Positions 53,204 to 61,161 of a stretch of 64,000 bases of DNA are shown here, in pieces. Below the pieces are notes generated by a model that ran no database searches, was not told where the DNA came from, and saw only the letters and a program-made list of their open reading frames with translations. Positions within the stretch are counted from its first letter, which is position 1. Each line of letters starts with the position of its first letter. The stretch comes from Methylotenera_A sp044222005 (GTDB lineage Bacteria; Pseudomonadota; Gammaproteobacteria; Burkholderiales; Methylophilaceae): the NCBI GenBank assembly GCA_044222005.1, contig JBGANY010000006.1:1-64000 (forward strand), read 5' to 3'. A program made the position numbers and the translations under genes.

Positions 53204-54760
53204 TTATTTTTGGTAAATTACTATTGATTTTTTAGACTTAGCAGAACTAAATCGATTTACCTCATGGTATTTAGGAAGTTTTTCTGCAATCAACTTTTCT
53301 TTTTCTGGATACTGGGTTGAGTGGTTGATAACCAAATACTCATAGTTGTTAGTAGAATTACTTTTGTTTTCAGCCGCAAGCAATTCCCAGTTGTATATTC
53401 CTGTTCCGATATAGGGTGCGCCAGCAAAATAGCGCATTCTGGAATCCTCGTAAAAAACAGGTTTATTCGATTTGTTATGCTCCTTTAGCCAGGCTACAGC
53501 ATCTTGTTGATAGTTGTAGCCTTTTTCCTTGGGCAGGATGTTCTTGATCAAACTTAATGACATAAAAACGATCAGCGCAACGGTTATCCATTTCAGTTTT
53601 TTTTCATTGGATGAAGTGGATTGCAGATACTTGAATAAACTTGCTAAGTAGAACGATGCAAATATCATCAGGATCAGGGATAGCGCTAAAACGTATCTGC
53701 CTGACAGCACAAATACCTTGGTGATAATAAGCGCCATATTGATGATGGCAATAATGGCAGCTACGCTTAATATTCGAAAGGCTTGCTCATCCATCAAGCT
53801 GCGCCTTGATTTGATTGCGAATACAGTTAATCCAACGTTAATGACTCCTATTGAGGATATTGCCTTTGAAATCATGATATAGATAAATGTTAGTAATAGT
53901 CCCTGTACTGCAAAGTCTTGTAAATATTTTCCAAGTACTTGCTCGGCCATGATGGCTGATTTTTCATGTAACTGCTGGGTCAATTCTTGAAACAGATTGG
54001 TGGTGAATACTTCTTGAAGTCGCCCAAAGCTGCTCATGGAAAGGTCATTGTGAAGGAACAGAAAGCTGATAATACTTACACCCGCAATGATGTTTAAAAA
54101 ATTGCATTTTAAGAAATCGCCTAATCGCTGCTTGCACGGGCCATGCTGTGTAAACAGCAGAATAGCGGGCAGGAAAATGAGATAACTGATCGCTTCAATC
54201 CGAAACAGGGTAGCTAAAATGGCGCTGGTCTGCCAGAAAAAAGCATCCATATACCTTTTTGTTTTAAAAAACCGAATAAAAAATACGAGACTGGTGAGAT
54301 AAAACGCCCAAAAGCCCTGGTCACGCATCAGCATTTCCAGCACATCACCCACCAGATAATGTGAGCTAAACAAGATGAGCGCGCCAGCGAGCATAACTCT
54401 GGCACCGCCACCTGCCAGCTCGATGATCTTCAGGAAGCTGGCGGTAGTCATCCCAAAGAAAATCACGCTTAGCAATTGGGCGGAGGTGTGAATATTTAAT
54501 GTGGTGAGTTTATGTGTAGCAGCGATGAGGATGGAGTAAAGCGGCCAGTTAAATATTTTAATAGCGCCTTGCCAATCACCCAGCGCAAATAACCGGGCAG
54601 ATTCAAAATACAGCACAGAGTCAGGGTTAATCCAGCCATGCTGTATGTACTGAACGCGCGCGGCAAGCAACATTCCCAGAATGATGATGGGCAGATATAG
54701 CTTTCTTGTAGAAAGACTATCCATTTTGCTGAGTCCGAATTTTCCAGATAATGAATTCAT
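53204..54760 (-). CDS. Large membrane protein, glycosyltransferase-like
   Basis: I start it at 54760 (MNSLSGKFGLSK...), 518 residues; the longer frame overlaps waaF, and a start at 54724 is also possible. About ten to twelve hydrophobic helices are seen, with GWINPDSVLYFESARLFALGDW in the first periplasmic loop, like PMT/ArnT-type transferases but without the KPPL motif. The C-terminal domain is periplasmic. The gene is AT-rich. It follows waaF by only 5 bases. Confidence 0.7.
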   Translation of the reverse strand: MNSLSGKFGLSKMDSLSTRKLYLPIIILGMLLAARVQYIQHGWINPDSVLYFESARLFALGDWQGAIKIFNWPLYSILIAATHKLTTLNIHTSAQLLSVIFFGMTTASFLKIIELAGGGARVMLAGALILFSSHYLVGDVLEMLMRDQGFWAFYLTSLVFFIRFFKTKRYMDAFFWQTSAILATLFRIEAISYLIFLPAILLFTQHGPCKQRLGDFLKCNFLNIIAGVSIISFLFLHNDLSMSSFGRLQEVFTTNLFQELTQQLHEKSAIMAEQVLGKYLQDFAVQGLLLTFIYIMISKAISSIGVINVGLTVFAIKSRRSLMDEQAFRILSVAAIIAIINMALIITKVFVLSGRYVLALSLILMIFASFYLASLFKYLQSTSSNEKKLKWITVALIVFMSLSLIKNILPKEKGYNYQQDAVAWLKEHNKSNKPVFYEDSRMRYFAGAPYIGTGIYNWELLAAENKSNSTNNYEYLVINHSTQYPEKEKLIAEKLPKYHEVNRFSSAKSKKSIVIYQK

Positions 54761-54765
54761 GCAAT

Positions 54766-55788
54766 CTAAGAAGTTTCTTGAGTGAATACGAGCTGGATAA
54801 TATGTTGTGGCCTGATATTCTTCAGGCAGTTTAGATGCGTCAATGGGCACGTTCTTTCAAAGCATGGGCTACATTCTAGCCCTAGGTATTCTATCACCGC
54901 ATCAGGGTGCATTGGCGGTGTGTGGTAGGGATCAGACGAGCCAAAAATCGCAATCAATTTTCTGTCTAATGCGGCAGCCACATGCATCAAGCCAGAGTCG
55001 TTGCTGATGACAGTGTCACAGACAGATATCAAGTCGATCGCCTCGCCCAGTTTGGTTTTGCCAGCAAAATCTGTGCATTGACCTTGTGTGAGTTGGTTAA
55101 TGTGGCTAGTGACAGGAATGTCTTTATCTGAGCCAAACAGCCATACCTGCCAGCCCTTGTTGAGCGCGGCAACCGCTACTTCTGCATAATATTCAGCCGG
55201 CCAGCGCTTGGCTTCGCCATATTCCGCACCTGGGCAGAGGCCTAGAATCCTGCTTTTATCGTTTTTAATACCATATCTGGAAGCCAATACCCATGCGCCT
55301 TCTGGAGTGCTTGTTAAATGTGGATTTGGTAGGTTTTCAGGTATTTCCTGGTTCTCTTCCAAACCCAAAAACACAAAACGCTCAACAGTTTTTTTGAGTT
55401 TGGTTTTATCCAATGGGCGAATGTCGTTGATTAAGCCATAACGCATTTCGCCTAAAAATCCGGTGCGCCGCTTAATGCCTGCCGCCCACGGTAAGAGCGC
55501 AGATTTGAACGAATTGGTAAGGATAATCGCTTGTGTGTAGCCCTTGTTTCTTAAGCTTTTACCAAATCTTATGCGCTCAAAAAAAGCCAGTTCACCATGC
55601 TTGAAAGGTAGCGCAATCGCGTCGTTGACTTCCGGCATGCGCGCTAACAGCGGTAATGTCCATGCAGGTGCGGCCACATCGATAATGCAGTTTGGTTTGT
55701 TAGTTTTAAGTATTTTGAACAGGCTTTGTGCCAGCACCATGTCGCCTACCCAGGCTGGGCCAAGAATTAATATTTTTTCGGCGGACAT
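54766..55788 (-). CDS. waaF: LPS heptosyltransferase II
   Basis: Adds the second heptose to the LPS inner core. The product has 340 residues. LILGPAWVGDMVLAQSLFK at the N-terminus, FLGEMRYGLINDIRPLDK, LGLCPGAEYGEAKRWPAEYYA, SNDSGLMHVAAALDRKL and PYHTPPMHP are typical of GT9 WaaF. It lies 17 bases after hldE on the minus strand, and the next gene starts 5 bases later. Confidence 0.95.
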   Translation of the reverse strand: MSAEKILILGPAWVGDMVLAQSLFKILKTNKPNCIIDVAAPAWTLPLLARMPEVNDAIALPFKHGELAFFERIRFGKSLRNKGYTQAIILTNSFKSALLPWAAGIKRRTGFLGEMRYGLINDIRPLDKTKLKKTVERFVFLGLEENQEIPENLPNPHLTSTPEGAWVLASRYGIKNDKSRILGLCPGAEYGEAKRWPAEYYAEVAVAALNKGWQVWLFGSDKDIPVTSHINQLTQGQCTDFAGKTKLGEAIDLISVCDTVISNDSGLMHVAAALDRKLIAIFGSSDPYHTPPMHPDAVIEYLGLECSPCFERTCPLTHLNCLKNIRPQHIIQLVFTQETS

Positions 55789-55804
55789 GTTAGCTCAGAA
55801 CAGT

Positions 55805-57262
55805 TTAAACATTCATTTTTTTAATGATGTTGCTGGTGCTGCGGCCTTCTACCAAATCTATCAAGGCAATTTCGCCACCCCACGATTGTACCTCTTTGCC
55901 GCCGACTACCTGATCCGCAGTATAGTCGCTACCCTTGGCGATGACATCGGGTTTAATCGCGTTGATGAGATGGATGGGCGTATCTTCATCAAATAAAATC
56001 ACCGCGTCAACAGACTCTAGCGCTGCCAGCACGCGCGCACGGTCATTTTCATGCACAACGGGTCGTGTCGGACCTTTAAGTCTTCTCACAGAGCGGTCGG
56101 TGTTGAGCCCCAGGATGAGTTTGTCGCCGCGTTTTTTTGCAGCTTCCAGGTAGGTGACGTGACCAGCATGCAGCAAATCAAAACAGCCATTAGTGAACAC
56201 GATTTTTTGCCTGGACATTTTCCAGGCTTCGACTTTTTGCATCAATTGTGCCAAGTCACATATCTTATGCGCTTGTTCACTGCCTTGCTGTACGGTCAGT
56301 GCTTCCAGCAATTCTTGCTGAGAAATTGGTACCGTACCTACTTTGCCGACCACAACCGCAGCGGCGATATTGGCGATTTGCAGGCTTTCCAGCGGGGTAA
56401 GTCCGCTCATCAAACCTGCAGCCAGTGTGGCGACCACAGTGTCGCCCGCGCCAGACACATCAAACACTTGCTTGGCAATGGCAGGCAGGTGATGCGTGTT
56501 TGAATCGATGAGGCTAATGCCTTCTTCACTACGTGTGATTGCAAGAAACTGCAGGCTTAGGTCGTTCTTTAGCTTGCTAGCTTTGCCGATTAAATCCGGA
56601 TCGTTTGTTGTCGTGCCGCAGGCTTCAGCAGTCTCTTTTTTGTTGGGGGTCAGCGCAGTGGCTCCGCGGTATTTGCTGTAATCGCGGCCCTTCGGGTCAA
56701 CCAGCACAGGGATATGTTGCGTTGTACATTGCTTGATGATGGTTTGGCAGATTTCGCTGCTCAATAAGCCTTTGGCGTAATCAGATAAAATCACAACGGC
56801 AGGCTTAAGCGCAAGCTGCGCCCGTATGGCGCTCAATAGCTGCGTATTTTCAGCACTATCGAATGGCGCGCCGCTTTCCTGATCGAGTCGCATCATTTGC
56901 TGGTGGCCGCTCAATACGCGAGTCTTGGCTATGGTCGGGCGGCTGCCAGATGTGCACATTCCGCTTGTGTCGACGTTGATTTCGCCGAGCAGGCCAAGCA
57001 GCATTCTGGCCTCGCTATCATTGCCTACGCAACCAATGATATGCGTTTTAATGCCCAGCTGCGCTAAGTTTGCAGCGACATTCGCTGCACCACCCGCGCG
57101 CTCGTTTTGCTGCTTCAACAGCACAATCGGCACCGGTGCTTCGGGTGAGATACGTCCGACAGAACCGATCAGATAACGGTCCAGCATCACATCGCCAATT
57201 ACCAGCGCGTGTTGATTTTGTCGGCCGAATAGCTTGACTGTATCAAAGAGTTTTTGTTGCAT
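55805..57262 (-). CDS. hldE: Bifunctional heptose 7-phosphate kinase / heptose 1-phosphate adenylyltransferase
   Basis: Makes ADP-heptose with GmhA and HldD. The product has 485 residues. The N-terminal pfkB-type kinase domain (about 1-320) has GRISPEAPVPIV, RAGGAANVAANLAQLG and the FDVSGAGDTVVATLAAGL end motif. The C-terminal adenylyltransferase domain (about 345-485) has VFTNGCFDLLHAGHVTYL with HxGH and KGSDYTADQVVGG. It is 24 bases downstream of gmhA, the usual order. Confidence 0.96.
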   Translation of the reverse strand: MQQKLFDTVKLFGRQNQHALVIGDVMLDRYLIGSVGRISPEAPVPIVLLKQQNERAGGAANVAANLAQLGIKTHIIGCVGNDSEARMLLGLLGEINVDTSGMCTSGSRPTIAKTRVLSGHQQMMRLDQESGAPFDSAENTQLLSAIRAQLALKPAVVILSDYAKGLLSSEICQTIIKQCTTQHIPVLVDPKGRDYSKYRGATALTPNKKETAEACGTTTNDPDLIGKASKLKNDLSLQFLAITRSEEGISLIDSNTHHLPAIAKQVFDVSGAGDTVVATLAAGLMSGLTPLESLQIANIAAAVVVGKVGTVPISQQELLEALTVQQGSEQAHKICDLAQLMQKVEAWKMSRQKIVFTNGCFDLLHAGHVTYLEAAKKRGDKLILGLNTDRSVRRLKGPTRPVVHENDRARVLAALESVDAVILFDEDTPIHLINAIKPDVIAKGSDYTADQVVGGKEVQSWGGEIALIDLVEGRSTSNIIKKMNV

Positions 57263-57285
57263 GGGTTTTTATTTTAATCTTGTAT

Positions 57286-57849
57286 TCAATCTGATTCTAA
57301 AATTTCGCACAGTGAATGCCCAACAAAGATATGTGCTTCCTGAATTCTTGCAGTGACATTCGACGGTATGATTAAATTAAAATCGCATAAATTCAATAGC
57401 TTGCCACCGGTTCCGCCTGTCAGACCTACGGTAGTTGCGCCGATTGCTTTGGCAGCTTCAATGGCTCGCACGACATTTGCGCTATTGCCGCTGGTAGTGA
57501 TGCCAATCACCAAATCTTCAGGGCGGCATAGCGCTTCGATCTGGCGCGCAAAAATATAGTCGTAGCCATAATCATTGCCTACTGAGGTGAGGATGGAAGT
57601 GTCGGTGGTGAGCGCAATGGCTGGCATGCCTTTGCGCTCTTTCTTAAAGCGCCCGACAATTTCCGCCGCGATATGCTGGCTATCAGCCGCGCTGCCGCCA
57701 TTGCCCATCAGCAGGATTTTTCCGCCATTATTGATGCAGCTCTGCATGGCGATGCCCACTTCGCTGATGAGCGGAAATAGCGGCTCAAGCGCATTGAACA
57801 TTGCCATGTGGGCAACGTGTTCACCTTTTAAATAATCAACATATTTCAT
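57286..57849 (-). CDS. gmhA: Phosphoheptose isomerase
   Basis: Converts sedoheptulose 7-phosphate to glycero-manno-heptose 7-phosphate. The product has 187 residues of the SIS fold. GNGGSAADSQHIAAEIVGRFKKERKG and ALTTDTSILTSVGNDYGYD are the classical GmhA signatures, and TTSGNSANVVRAI is the phosphate-binding loop. It lies in the order hldD-gmhA-hldE-waaF. Confidence 0.96.
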   Translation of the reverse strand: MKYVDYLKGEHVAHMAMFNALEPLFPLISEVGIAMQSCINNGGKILLMGNGGSAADSQHIAAEIVGRFKKERKGMPAIALTTDTSILTSVGNDYGYDYIFARQIEALCRPEDLVIGITTSGNSANVVRAIEAAKAIGATTVGLTGGTGGKLLNLCDFNLIIPSNVTARIQEAHIFVGHSLCEILESD

Positions 57850-57860
57850 TTTCTCTCCCC

Positions 57861-58862
57861 TTAGCAGTAAGGGTCAGCTTGCATCAAATAATTTTGTACG
57901 TAGTCTTTTACACCGTCTTCCAGACTGGTGAAAGGAGTGACATAGCCTGCAGCAATAAGTTTAGCCATGCTGGCTTCGGTAAAATACTGATATTTTCCCT
58001 GCAGGTCTGCGGGCATGTCGATGTAAGTGATATGGGGCGTCTTGCCCATGCTCGACATCACGGCGGTGGCTAAATCCTTGAAGCTACGTGCTTTGCCGGT
58101 GCCGATATTATAGATACCATTGGAAGCGGGCTTGTTGCTTAAAGCAGTTTTTAGAAAGTGTACCACTACATCCGCGGCATCTTTTACATACACAAAGTCG
58201 CGCATCTGCATGCCATCCTCAACTCCTGCCTTGGTGCCCTTGAACAGCTTCATGGTTCCCGTCGCGCTGAACTGATTGAATGTATGAAAAGCCACGCTCG
58301 CCATGCGTTCCTTATGGTATTCGTTAGGGCCATATACGTTAAAAAACTTGAAGCCAGCCCAGGCTGGCGGCGAATCTTCAGCCTCCTGGCGCAAGACCCA
58401 TTGGTCGAAAAAATGTTTGGAGTAGCCATAGCCGTTAAGCGGGCGCAGGCCATCAATGGATGCGTCATCATAACCCAGATTGCCGTCACCATAGGTGGCG
58501 GCAGAACTGGCATAGAAGAATGGCACGCGGTTGTCTGCACACCATGTCCACAGGTTTTGCGAATAGTGAATGTTGCTTTCCACCAGCTTATTGAAGTCAC
58601 GCTCGGTGGTCGCGCTGATCGCACCCATGTGAATGACGGCTTCGATATCAGTGCGGGCTTTAGATTCCGTGCCATTTTGAAGCCAGGACAGCAACTGGTC
58701 TTTATCCAGATATTGCGCGTATTGGCGATGCGCAAGATTCTGCCATTGCGCCTCATGCGTGATATGGTCAACAATCATCAGGTTATGGCGACCAAGTTTG
58801 GTATTTAAGTGCCAGGCGATGATAGAGCCTATCATTCCTGCGCCGCCCGTAACAACTATCAT
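57861..58862 (-). CDS. hldD: ADP-glyceromanno-heptose 6-epimerase
   Basis: Epimerises ADP-D-glycero- to ADP-L-glycero-manno-heptose. The product has 333 residues. VTGGAGMIGSIIAWHLN is the nucleotide-binding motif, ASSAATYGDG and YGYSKHFFDQWV carry the catalytic Tyr/Lys, and FKFFNVYGPNEYHKERMAS is specific for this enzyme. It leads the heptose cluster. A possible tiny ORF lies just upstream. Confidence 0.96.
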   Translation of the reverse strand: MIVVTGGAGMIGSIIAWHLNTKLGRHNLMIVDHITHEAQWQNLAHRQYAQYLDKDQLLSWLQNGTESKARTDIEAVIHMGAISATTERDFNKLVESNIHYSQNLWTWCADNRVPFFYASSAATYGDGNLGYDDASIDGLRPLNGYGYSKHFFDQWVLRQEAEDSPPAWAGFKFFNVYGPNEYHKERMASVAFHTFNQFSATGTMKLFKGTKAGVEDGMQMRDFVYVKDAADVVVHFLKTALSNKPASNGIYNIGTGKARSFKDLATAVMSSMGKTPHITYIDMPADLQGKYQYFTEASMAKLIAAGYVTPFTSLEDGVKDYVQNYLMQADPYC

Positions 58863-58868
58863 GAATGA

Positions 58869-58943
58869 TTACTTTCTTTTAAGCCACTTGATAGTGGTAT
58901 TAAACAACCCGACAAGAAGTGCGAAAACAATATTTTGTCTCAT
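58869..58943 (-). CDS. Possible 24-residue hydrophobic peptide
   Basis: In the 116-base gap between hemH and hldD, an ATG at 58943 has a strong Shine-Dalgarno (AGGAAGG, 5 bases upstream). The frame gives 24 residues: MRQNIVFALLVGLFNTT, then IKWLKRK and a stop. It looks like a short membrane peptide with one hydrophobic segment and a basic end. It is shorter than any ordinary gene and could be chance, but the ribosome-binding site is unusually good. Confidence 0.4.
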   Translation of the reverse strand: MRQNIVFALLVGLFNTTIKWLKRK

Positions 58944-58978
58944 AACAGCCTTCCTAAATGATTGGGCAATTATACTGC

Positions 58979-60088
58979 TTATTGTTTAGCACCCAAAGCC
59001 TGCGCTCTTAATTTCGTCATTTCGGCTTCCTGTTTGGCACGCACTGTATCCCATTCTGCACTCACCCAGCCGTGCAGATTTTCGAGCGCGATTTCGGTCA
59101 TGGCGTGTAACCAGGCATCACTTTCGTTGAGTGCCGGAATATAGTGATATTCACCGCCGCCATGGTTTTGGAATATATGTTTGCCTTCCATGGCGATTTC
59201 TTCCAGTGTCTCCAAACAATCGCTACTAAAGCCTGGACAAATCACATCAATGCGCTGGGTTTTGGCTTTGCCTAGCGCTTCTAAAATACTTGCCAGGTAG
59301 GGCTTAAGCCATTCCTGCCTGCCAAAGCGAGACTGAAATGCGATGGTGTATTCATCTTTATTCAATCCTAAAGCCTCCGCCAATAAACGCGCGGTTTTGT
59401 GGCATTCGCAGTGATAGGGATCGCCTTTCAGCAGGTGAAATTTCGGTACACCATGAAAGCTCATGACTAATTTGCTTGGCTTTCCGCCGTTGATTTGCCA
59501 ATGTGCTTGCACAGAATCGGCCAAAGCTGCGATATAGGCTGGATGGTCGTGATAATGCCTGATGCTGCGAATGGCAGGCTGATTGCGCGTTTTGAGCAAT
59601 ACGCGGAACACCGCGTCCATGGCCGATGCCGTGCTGCTCGCCGCGTATTGCGGGTAGAGCGGAAACACCAGAATGCGGTCGCAATGCTGGGCTTTGAGTT
59701 TTTCGATGGCAGATGCAATCGAAGGGTTGCCGTAACTCATACCCAACTCGATCGCGAAAGGTGATTTTATTTTTTGTGCTAAAAACCCACGCAACAACTG
59801 CGCCTGTTTTTGCGCATGCACCAGCAGTGGCGAACCCTCCGGCGTCCATACCTGCGCATATTTTTCGGCTGATTTTTTCGGGCGAACCCGTAAAATGATG
59901 CCATGTAAAATAAACCACCAGATGGCGCGCGGGATTTCCACGATGCGTGTGTCGCTTAAAAACTGGCGCAGGTACGGCCGCAAAGCCGCACCGGTTGGCG
60001 CATCCGGCGTGCCTAAGTTAGCCAGCAGAATGCCGACTTTAAGCTGATCGCCATGTTCAAAGGGTGGTTCCGGATTGTAATAGGCCAT
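58979..60088 (-). CDS. hemH: Ferrochelatase
   Basis: Inserts iron into protoporphyrin IX, last step of haem synthesis. The product has 369 residues. GILLANLGTPDAPTGAALRPYLRQFLSD at the N-terminus, PLYPQYAASSTASAMDAVF and LVMSFHGVPKFHLLKGDPYHCEC, CPGFSSDCLETLEEI are typical of HemH. It follows hrcA by 12 bases, as often in betaproteobacteria. A C-terminal tail of about 30 extra residues carries no known motif. Confidence 0.96.
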   Translation of the reverse strand: MAYYNPEPPFEHGDQLKVGILLANLGTPDAPTGAALRPYLRQFLSDTRIVEIPRAIWWFILHGIILRVRPKKSAEKYAQVWTPEGSPLLVHAQKQAQLLRGFLAQKIKSPFAIELGMSYGNPSIASAIEKLKAQHCDRILVFPLYPQYAASSTASAMDAVFRVLLKTRNQPAIRSIRHYHDHPAYIAALADSVQAHWQINGGKPSKLVMSFHGVPKFHLLKGDPYHCECHKTARLLAEALGLNKDEYTIAFQSRFGRQEWLKPYLASILEALGKAKTQRIDVICPGFSSDCLETLEEIAMEGKHIFQNHGGGEYHYIPALNESDAWLHAMTEIALENLHGWVSAEWDTVRAKQEAEMTKLRAQALGAKQ

Positions 60089-60100
60089 TTTTATTCTGTT

Positions 60101-61111
60101 TTAGTTATTTGATAAAGCATTCGATAGCAGCTTCGCCGTCACATCCACAATGGGAATCACGCGTTCATACGCCATACGGGTTGGCCCGATGACGCCTAAC
60201 GTGCCGACTACCTGGCCATCTGCCTCATAAGGCGCGGTGATCATGCTGCATTCATCCAGAGGCAAGTAACCGCTTTCGCCGCCGATGAATATCTGTATGC
60301 CTTCGGCGCGCTGGCTGTTATCCAGCAGTTGCATGAGCGAAGTGCGGCGTTCAAAAATCTCGAACAGCTTACGCAGGCTGTTAACGTTGGTGGATAAATC
60401 GTCGATTTGCAATAGATTGCGCTCCCCGGAGATTACTACGCCATCGCTGTCTGCCACGTTGGTGCTTGTTTCCAGTGCTGCTGTCATCAGGCGGTTCATG
60501 TCGCTCTGCATCTGTTTGAGTTCCGCGCGTAGTTTTTGCTGCACTACATCAAACGTTTGGCCTGAAAAATTGGCGTTAAAGTAATTGCTGGCTTGCGTAA
60601 GCTCACTGGCTGAATAAGGCTTTTCGGTGAGAATGATGCGATTCTGCACGTTACCATCGCTGGTGACGATAATCACCAGAATGCGTTTTTCGGTCAGCGG
60701 TAAAAATTCCAGATGCTTGAAAGCAAGTGCTTTACGTTTGGGGATCATCACCAGACCAGCGAATTGCGTGAGCTGCGACAGCATATCAGCCGCGTTAGCT
60801 ATCAGCTCATTCTGGTTGGGGGACGATAAACCGCTTTTAAGTTGCTGAATTTGTTGATTTTCCAGTGGCTGCACCGTGAGAAGCGTATCCACAAACAAAC
60901 GGTAGCCTTTTTGCGTGGGTACGCGTCCCGCCGAAGTGTGTGGACTGGCGATAAAGCCCAACTGCTCCAGGTCGCTCATCACGTTGCGAATAGTCGCCGG
61001 GCTGACATCCAGGCCGGAATGCTGCAGCAATGTGCGCGACCCAATGGGTTGACCATCACTAATGTAATGTTCAACCAGGGTTTTGAGCAGAATTTGTGCG
61101 CGTTTATCCAT
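60101..61111 (-). CDS. hrcA: Heat-inducible repressor HrcA
   Basis: HrcA binds CIRCE operators and is kept active by GroEL. The product has 336 residues. The N-terminal winged-helix DNA-binding domain (about 1-75) has RAQILLKTLVEHYISDGQPIGSRTL and SPATIRNVMSDLEQLGFI; the GAF-like and dimerisation domains follow, with IFIGGESGYLPLDECSMIT and GTLGVIGPTRMAYERVIP near the C-terminus. It lies 51 bases after the YejM-like gene on the same strand. The CIRCE site before rpoH (21.2 kb) is a likely target. Confidence 0.96.
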   Translation of the reverse strand: MDKRAQILLKTLVEHYISDGQPIGSRTLLQHSGLDVSPATIRNVMSDLEQLGFIASPHTSAGRVPTQKGYRLFVDTLLTVQPLENQQIQQLKSGLSSPNQNELIANAADMLSQLTQFAGLVMIPKRKALAFKHLEFLPLTEKRILVIIVTSDGNVQNRIILTEKPYSASELTQASNYFNANFSGQTFDVVQQKLRAELKQMQSDMNRLMTAALETSTNVADSDGVVISGERNLLQIDDLSTNVNSLRKLFEIFERRTSLMQLLDNSQRAEGIQIFIGGESGYLPLDECSMITAPYEADGQVVGTLGVIGPTRMAYERVIPIVDVTAKLLSNALSNN

Positions 61112-61161
61112 ATAAGGTATCCACGCCGAAATTATCGGTTACTTGCTGTGATTAGGCAATG

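Noticed and set aside
53204..54850. Start of the large membrane protein at 54850
   Set aside because: It would overlap the waaF coding end by 85 bases; the ATG at 54760 fits better.
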